Shown here one piece after another: positions 58,279-64,000 of a stretch of 64,000 nt of DNA. The stretch comes from Sceloporus undulatus. Taxonomy: Eukaryota; Chordata; Lepidosauria; Squamata; Phrynosomatidae. Every line of letters starts with the position of its first letter. The stretch's first letter is position 1. The notes under the pieces were generated by a model. That model saw only the letters and a list, made by a program, of their open reading frames with translations, was not told where the DNA came from and searched no databases. Where the stretch lies: positions 15,976,806 through 16,040,805 of the forward strand of contig NC_056528.1 in NCBI RefSeq assembly GCF_019175285.1, written 5' to 3'. Both the position numbers and the translations under genes were made by a program.

Positions 58279-59743
58279 CTGGCGAAAGATATTCGAGGAG
58301 ACATTTGATCAGCTCTCTGTCTGGAAGATGTATAACCTGCCTTATAACCAAATGAATGCCAAGGGAGCTTGAGAGCAACATGTGAGTGTTTCTACCTTCA
58401 GGTTGCCTGTCGACTGATGGTGACGCCATGAATTTCATAGAGTTTTCATAGGCAAGGAATCCTCAGAGGTGGTTTTGCCAGCCCCTTTCTCTGAAATACG
58501 CCAACAGCACCTGGTATTCATTGGCGATCTCCCATCCAAGTACTAACCAGAGTCTGACCCTGTTTAGCTTCCAAGATGGTGCCCTTATCGAATATTTAGG
58601 CCTCCACAAGGACTAAATAAAAAACCAGACTGGTGCAGTGGTTTGAGCACTGGATTATTACTCTGGAGGCCAGGGTTTGGCCATGTAAACCCACTGGGTG
58701 ACCTTGGGCATGTTACACTCTCTCAGCCTCAGAGGATGGCAATGGCAAACCCCCTCTGAAGAAACTTGCCAAGAAAACCCCATGATAGGTTTGTCAGTCA
58801 GAAATGACTTAAGGCATACAGCAACAACACAAAAAAAACCTTACCAACCCTCTTCATTCCTTCAGTATGTGCCTTGCATGGCAAATGGCCCAGGTCCCAT
58901 TCTTGCAGGGCAAGAAACATGTGCCCTCTCTGAAACTTTGGGTAGCTTCTGCCAATTGCCATCAAGAATGCTGAATTAGATCAACCACTGGGATAATTCT
59001 ATATATGACAGGTTCGGATATATGATTAATCCGGATTATTTTTTGAGATTTAACCGCCTTGAATTAGTTGGAAGATTGCTCACTGCTTGCTGACGTTTCC
59101 TGTAACCAAAAGGCCATGGTGATAAATAGATGCTCAGAATGAGCTTAGCCTTCCTTCCTCCACTCCCTGTGGTCAGAGCGTAAGCGTTGCCAAGATGAAT
59201 CTCCCACTTGTTGCAACCGTTTTGCACAATCCTGTGACGTCAACCCCATCGCAGCTCAACCCCAACTGAAAATCCCCAGGAGGAGATCAAAAATGTTTTC
59301 TACGTCATCATCGGACAAAACTATATGAAGTTAAAGCTGGAAAGACACACAGCAGGCCAATCAGTGGCTTATCAGATGGTGCATTCACACTGCAGGATTG
59401 ATGCAGTTTTGCACCACTTTAACTGCCATAGCTCCATGGTATAGATTTCTGGAATTGGTAGTGAACTATTTAGCCTTCTAGGTTTCTAGCCCTCAAGACT
59501 GGCATCAGATTAAGATGGCAGATTCAAATGGCCGCCAACCAAACTGGAAATGGGGTCCCGGACTTTACCTTCAAGGCTCTTCGGTTCTTTGTTCAAGGTT
59601 CTGGTTTTGCAGCGAAGGCCTTCCCCAGTTCCATCAATCCAGATATATGTGGCTAGGACTTTTTTCCCTTGAGGTAGCTTCATGTACTGGTCTCTGACCC
59701 CCTTGTTTAGCCTGGAACTGTGTGAGACAGACATGATGGCAAT
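58117..59743 (-). CDS. GLUL: Glutamine synthetase paralog, first two coding exons
   Basis: Glutamine synthetase joins ammonia and glutamate using ATP, in cytosol or mitochondria. Exon 59569-59743 starts at ATG 59732-59734 and encodes [32 protein letters not shown] and [20 protein letters not shown]. Exon 58117-58278 encodes [34 protein letters not shown] and [15 protein letters not shown]. Splice sites are consensus and frames clean. This is the beta-grasp N domain. The catalytic domain (about 265 of 373 residues in the family) is missing. Substitutions such as [13 protein letters not shown] instead of PAAMFRDPFRKD mark a diverged paralog rather than canonical GLUL, which in human lies on another chromosome. 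Confidence 0.85.
58399..58585 (-). mobile_element. 5S rRNA-derived SINE
   Basis: The tail side reads gttgcctgtcgactgatgg, the body cctcagaggtggttttgcca, and the 5S-like head ctcccatccaagtactaacc. Confidence 0.75.
58630..58830 (+). mobile_element. Sauria-type SINE
   Basis: The head gactggtgcagtggtttgag to the tail cagaaatgacttaaggcata, with a short deletion around the B-box. Confidence 0.75.
59380..59475. mobile_element. Half foldback MITE (aactgccatagctcc)
   Basis: It has the family motifs cactgcaggattgatgcagt and ccactttaactgccatagct. The second arm is absent. Confidence 0.5.
59569..59743 (-). CDS. GLUL: Glutamine synthetase paralog coding exon 1
   Basis: Acceptor ccttcag, nine untranslated bases, then the ATG; donor gtaaagtc. 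The [16 protein letters not shown] block is diagnostic of eukaryotic glutamine synthetase. Confidence 0.9.
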
Positions 59744-60419
59744 CTGAAGGAAGAAGAAAAAAAGAAGGTTTTTAGAAAATCTTCAAAAAAGGATCAGATC
59801 TATAGATCTATCACAGATTTGTTAGGAAAGATACTCCATTGAGAAGTCACCCAGTTTGGAAAGCTAGTTGTATGGAGCAGAGAGTATTGCTCTCCCTTCA
59901 GATTGTTGCCAAGTTCCAAATCCCATCATCCCACCTCATGCTAGTTGGGGGTGATGGGAGTTGGAATCCAGCAACACCTAATGAGCCCTTTGCTAACCCA
60001 GGTTTATGCAAATCCACTTTGGAAACATAGCTGAAGGTTAATGTTTATCTTTTTATCAAAACAAACAAAGCCAAAAGACTCCAAAATTCAGTGGGTCTTT
60101 TTGTCCAAACACCCCTGCAGGCGCAAGGGTCTTGCAAAACTCCATTTGGCCCTAACAGTTATTCATGGAGACAGAAGGATGCAAAGCTGACCTGAAAAAG
60201 GCGTCCCACCTCCAGGCCACAAAGAGGATGATTGAATTAACAGTTGCACACACCCAAGTGCCAGGGTGGGGCTGATGCTTCTTTGTGGGTGCTCAAGGTG
60301 GGGTAAAGGAGGTGTCAGATCACATCTTTAACAACCCCATCCCTGCGAGGGAGGATTTGTCAGCCAGAGTTCAACCAGCTTTAGGGCCAAGCAAAGAGGG
60401 ATTAAATTGCAGCATCCAA

Positions 60420-60655
60420 TGAAGTGTGGTGTTGTGGTTTGAGTGTTGAACTACAATGCTGGAGACCATGGTTCAATTCCCAGCTTGGCCATGAAACCCA
60501 TTGGATGACCTTGGGTAAGTCACACTCTCTCAGCCTCAGAGAACGGCAATGGCAAACCCCCCTCTGAACAAACCTTGCCAAGAAAACCCCATGATAAGTT
60601 TGCCTTAGGGTCTCCAGAAGTCAGAAAACAGCTTGAAGTCACACAACAACAACAA
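60420..60655 (+). mobile_element. Sauria-type SINE, full length
   Basis: The head agtgtggtgttgtggtttga, a B-box-like tggttcaattcccagcttgg, the body, and the tail with acaacaacaac are all present. Confidence 0.8.
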
Positions 60656-60659
60656 ATCC

Positions 60660-60780
60660 AATCAGGTTTGCCATAGCCTTCCTCTGAGGCTGAGAGGCTG
60701 CAACTTTCATGGCTGAGTGAGGAATCGAACCCTGGTCTCCAGAGTCATAATCCAACACTCAAACCACTAGGCTATGCTGG
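60660..60780 (-). mobile_element. Sauria-type SINE, tail truncated
   Basis: gccttcctctgaggctgaga to ggaatcgaaccctggtctcc and ccactaggctatgctggctc. It abuts the previous SINE in opposite orientation. Confidence 0.75.
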
Positions 60781-60912
60781 CTCCCTCTGAAATAGAGCCT
60801 ATAGCACCTTGTATTCATCGGCAGTCTCCCCTCCAAGTACTAACCAGGGCTGACCCTGCTTAGCTTCCAAGATCAGACAGGATCAGGTGCCTTTGGGGTA
60901 TTTAGACCTGGC
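60781..60912 (-). mobile_element. 5S rRNA-derived SINE, truncated
   Basis: ctctgaaatagagcctatag and the 5S-like head ctccaagtactaaccagggc, ctgcttagcttccaagatca. Confidence 0.75.
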
Positions 60913-61296
60913 ATGGTGGAAATATCCACAGATCGATCTATGCTGCAAGCAAATACACTAGGCAGGAATATCAGTTTGGGCCATCAAATACAAAGTCAGT
61001 CCCAAGTTGTTCCCCTCCTGAGAGATATGGAAAGAAAAGAACCAGGAAGCAATGAACATGCAAGGGAACTGGAAAAACAAACAGTGAAATGCAAAGGCCA
61101 AGCCAAGGGGATTTGTTCATTCCGGTTTAAAGTGAACAACAGGCAAACAAGTGAGTTTTACAAACCCAACAGAATGCTTCTTAAGGTTGTAAAATAAAAA
61201 GCGGGTGGAAAGAAAAGCAAAAGATTTTGCAGGGCAGAGCAAAGGGAAATTGTCTACTTCCTCAGATGCATGTGGATATAATAATAATAGTGGGAA

Positions 61297-61397
61297 TAAT
61301 AATGTAGAGAGATATTTTAGCACCTTTGAGACTCACTGAAAGAAATTGGCAGCATGAACTTTCCTAGACTTCACTCTACTTCCTCAGATATATTTGA

Positions 61398-61447
<50 letters not shown>

Positions 61448-61550
61448 TAGAGAGATCTTGTAGCACCTGAGACTAACTGAAATAAAGAAACTGGCAGCAT
61501 GAACTTTCCCAGACTTCACTCTACTTCCTCAGATGCATTTGGAAAGATTG
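61297..61550. repeat. Duplicated repeat with (AAT)n between the units
   Basis: Two copies of gtagagagat(c/a)tt...cttcactctacttcctcaga flank a (taa)n run at about 61399-61446. Related to 17565-17800. Confidence 0.7.
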
Positions 61551-62244
61551 TCTTTGTCAAGTCTCCAAAGACTTAGGACAGAAAGGCACACATTTATAGG
61601 CTCCAACCCCCATGCCTTCTGAGCAGAGGACTAAAATGGTGCCAGAATGTGAGCACCATTTCCCATCATCCACCTACCTGACCCCCAGAGGGTTTTAATA
61701 TGCACAAATTAAGTTGTCTTTTTGTCTCTCAATGTGCAAGAAAGCGATTGCAAGAAAGAAAGACTCCATTCACTGCGCACCGGCCGGATTTGGAACAAGT
61801 TTCGCAAGCCACTTGGGGAGGGCTTTTGGTGTTAAGCAGGAGGAGCTACAGCCATTTCCATGGGACTCCTCGGAAGAAAAGAGACCCTCCTTCCTTCTCA
61901 TTGCTTCTCAAGAGTCACACGTGGAGGAGACCGAAAAGAAAAGTTGGGCCAAGGTAAAAGGCAACAAGGATCTTGTGCTTGATGGAAAGCAAAGAGGAGG
62001 TTTTAGAGACAGAAGACTGGCTCACGAACTTGCAAGGCAAGGGGGAAAGAAGGGGGGTTTTCTCCTCTTTTCTGAGGGATCGTGCCCTTGGAGGGGTGGG
62101 CAAGGTGGGCCAAGAAAAAAAAAAGAAAGAAACTGGGGAGAAAGAGAGAGAGATCTGGTGCGCCATCCTCCGTGCGTTTTTACGCATCCAGCTCCAGCTT
62201 GCCTCCAGCCATACCCAGCAAGGAATTCCTCGGGAGTAAGCTTC

Positions 62245-62400
62245 ATGAAAGCCACTGGGTGACCAGTCACACTCTCTCAGCCTCACGGAAGACCCTGGCC
62301 AACCTCCCCTACCCACATCTGGCCCAGAAAACTCCCTGATGGCGTCTCCTTAGGGTTGCCACAAGTTGGAAACGACTTGAAGGCACACAACAACAAGAAC
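62245..62400 (+). mobile_element. Sauria-type SINE, head truncated
   Basis: It runs from catgaaagccactgggtgac to the tail ggaaacgacttgaaggcaca and acaacaacaag. Confidence 0.75.
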
Positions 62401-62479
62401 TAAAGCCTTCCCCTCCAGCCCAAATGGGGACAACAGTTTGGGGACAAAAGTCTTCCTGATGGCGGATTTCATTTGGGGC

Positions 62480-62790
62480 ATGACAATCCCTCACTCTCCC
62501 AAAGGCATGTTTTTATCTTAAATGGAGACAAGGATCTTCTTTGGGGACTGGCTGCAAAAGCCCTGAAAATCTTCCTGTGGGTGGATTTGGGGCATGCCAA
62601 TCCTCCACCTCCAAAGGCATCTTTTTTTCTTTTTCTTAAATCGGGGAAAGAATCCTCTTTAGGGATTCACTGCAAAAGCCCTGAAAGTCTTCCTGTCGGT
62701 GAATTCTGGGCATGCCAATCCCTCTCTCTCCAAAGGCAGGTTTGTCTTAAATGGGGACAAGGCTTAGGCTGCTAAAGCCCTGGAAGTCTT
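62480..62790. repeat. Tandem repeat, about 110-base units
   Basis: Three diverged units each contain ggcatg(c)caatcc, then ccaaaggcat and gcaaaagccctgaaa(a/g)tcttcctg. It lies just downstream of the glutamine synthetase promoter, in intron 1. Confidence 0.6.
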
Positions 62791-62897
62791 CCCTGTGGGT
62801 GGCTTTGGGTGGAACGGCTGGGCTTTAGGATTTTGGAGGCCAGGGTTCGAGTCCCAGCTTGGCCATGAGGCTGCCCGCAAGAGCAAGATCTGCTTAC

Positions 62898-62955
62898 CTT
62901 CCGCTGGGCGCTGATGGTTTTGCGCAGAGGTTCCTCCTTCCCAGTCCCGGACCAG
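62898..62955 (-). other. Probable noncoding exon 1 of the glutamine synthetase paralog
   Basis: It lies about 30 bases downstream of a TATA box and ends cagcggaag before donor gtaagcag. Vertebrate GLUL genes also begin with a noncoding exon. The start is estimated from the TATA spacing, and splicing to 59743 is inferred. Confidence 0.6.
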
Positions 62956-62981
62956 CCACCTCCAGCTTGCCCAGTCGCCTT

Positions 62982-62989
62982 CTTTTATA
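62982..62989 (-). promoter_or_regulatory. TATA box of the glutamine synthetase paralog
   Basis: TATAAAAG on the minus strand in a GC-rich, repeat-free context (62.9-63.1 kb), 84 bases upstream of the inferred exon 1 donor. TATA-type promoters are known for GLUL. Confidence 0.65.
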
Positions 62990-63154
62990 GCCAGCCCTCT
63001 CTCCTCCCTTCCCCGAAGGGCAGAGGAGGAGCCAGGGCCCAGAAATGAGGCGGGCAAGTTTCCTTTCCAAAAAGGATGGTGACACCATTTGCCTGCTGGC
63101 GCTTTTCCTTCCTCATAGCTTTCTTTGGGCCTCATAGTTGCTCTCCAAAGCCAA

Positions 63155-63282
63155 AACTTTGGGGCTGGGGGGAAATGCACTCTGCACATGCCCAGAGGCG
63201 TTTTGTAAGAAGCCTCCTCTCCAAAGCCAAGACTTTTGGGTTGGAAAAAAATTGCACTCTGCACATGCTCAGAGGCGTTTTG
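63155..63282. repeat. Local duplication upstream of the glutamine synthetase promoter
   Basis: Two adjacent units share ctccaaagccaa, gcactctgcacatgc, and cagaggcgttttgt. Unit length is about 65-70 bases. Confidence 0.7.
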
Positions 63283-63425
63283 TGACCTTGAGCAAGTCAC
63301 ACTCTCTCAGCCTCAGAGGATGGCCATGGCAAACCCCTTCTGAACAAATCATACCAAGCAAAACCCTATGATAAGTTCGACTTAGGGTCGCCGTTAGTTA
63401 AAAATGACTCAGAAGCACAGGACAC
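63282..63425 (+). mobile_element. Sauria-type SINE, head truncated
   Basis: gaccttgagcaagtcacact, then tcagcctcagaggatggcca and a diverged tail aaaatgactcagaagcacag. Confidence 0.7.
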
Positions 63426-64000
63426 CTCTCAGTCAGAGTGACCAGATGTCCTCTTTTCCCAGGACATGTCCTCCATTTCAACCTTCTGTCCAGGAGGCAT
63501 ACCAAAACGTCCTCCATGCTGAGCCTGACGAAGAAGCAAATTCAAGGTTGGATTTTTAGGGGTGTCCAGCCAAAAGAGAAATAAAAAGAGCAGGCAAAGA
63601 ACAATCCCAGCAACAACAAGACAAAGACCTAATAACCTCATCTGACCTTTTCTTATGCTGTCTGGGAAGAATTTTGTTCATCAGCAAGGAGTCCTGAGGA
63701 ACCAGGATTTTGCCTTCTTACTCAGCTGCCTTCATGGTGGTTGGAAAGTGTAGGGAGAAACCCTACTAAGGGGTGGTTAAGATAGAAGAGAGACAGAGAG
63801 AAAAGTGAGAGCATGGGTCAGAGAGAGAGAAAGAGAGAGAAAGAAAGACAAGAAGGATCCTCAGCAACAGCAGCACCATGTGATGTAATAAACAGAGCAA
63901 GCCTTTTGGAGTTTTGATTGCAAGATATTCCAAAAGACACCAAAGCTCAGTGGCTACTAGTTAAGATGGGTTCTGCATGACCTCTGGTCTCAGGTCCAGT

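Noticed and set aside
61714-62262. 182-residue plus-strand ORF
   Set aside because: Lysine- and glutamate-rich chance frame in the first intron of the minus-strand glutamine synthetase gene; other frames are equally open.
62764-63300. 178-residue minus-strand ORF
   Set aside because: Covers the promoter and noncoding exon of the glutamine synthetase gene plus local repeats; no domain seen.

Overview
The window looks like nuclear DNA of a squamate reptile (lizard). It is dense in tRNA-derived SINEs whose tail matches BovB LINEs (the Sauria SINE type). It also holds 5S-rRNA-derived SINEs, CR1 and BovB LINE ends, and many palindromic MITEs. Genes are split into short exons with GT/AG borders. 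Three host genes are recognisable, all incomplete. No RNA gene, CRISPR array, bacterial gene or retroviral element was found.

Layout: (1) 1-5.2 kb is repeat-rich flank, possibly including the ARRDC1 3' UTR. (2) 5.2-18.1 kb, minus strand, holds seven exons (2-8) of ARRDC1, with intact frames, consensus splice sites, a PSAP late-domain motif and two C-terminal PPxY-type motifs. Exon 1 was not found. (3) 18-29.2 kb is repeat-rich with no gene recognised. (4) 29.2-30.24 kb is an indel-rich direct copy of 25.86-26.74 kb. (5) 30.26-35.38 kb, plus strand, is an inverted second copy of the ARRDC1 region (exons 3-7), stopping abruptly inside exon 7. (6) 35.38-37.83 kb is repeat-free, featureless sequence ending in a long poly-G tract. 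(7) 37.8-55.6 kb holds nine EHMT1 exons on the plus strand, plus an exon-like antisense ORF at 40.6 kb. Six EHMT1 reading-frame breaks that I could resolve are all single-base losses in runs of one base, so sequence error is likelier than gene decay. (8) 56.1-56.9 kb is an unusual composite tandem array. (9) 58.1-63.0 kb, minus strand, is the 5' half of a glutamine synthetase gene with a TATA promoter. N gaps lie at 30829-30928, 39728-39752, 56087-56111 and 57562-57661.

How it fits together: ARRDC1 followed by EHMT1 on the same strand is the order known in human 9q34.3, so copy 2 plus EHMT1 keeps the ancestral order and copy 1 is the inverted partner. The two ARRDC1 copies differ at 11 of 748 compared coding bases, all silent, and at two MITE insertions present only in copy 1. 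They are therefore two lineages that both stayed under selection: recent paralogs or two divergent haplotypes placed in one scaffold. EHMT1 and the glutamine synthetase gene face each other and both lack their 3' halves, which suggests a scaffold mis-join or a deletion between 55.6 and 58.1 kb.
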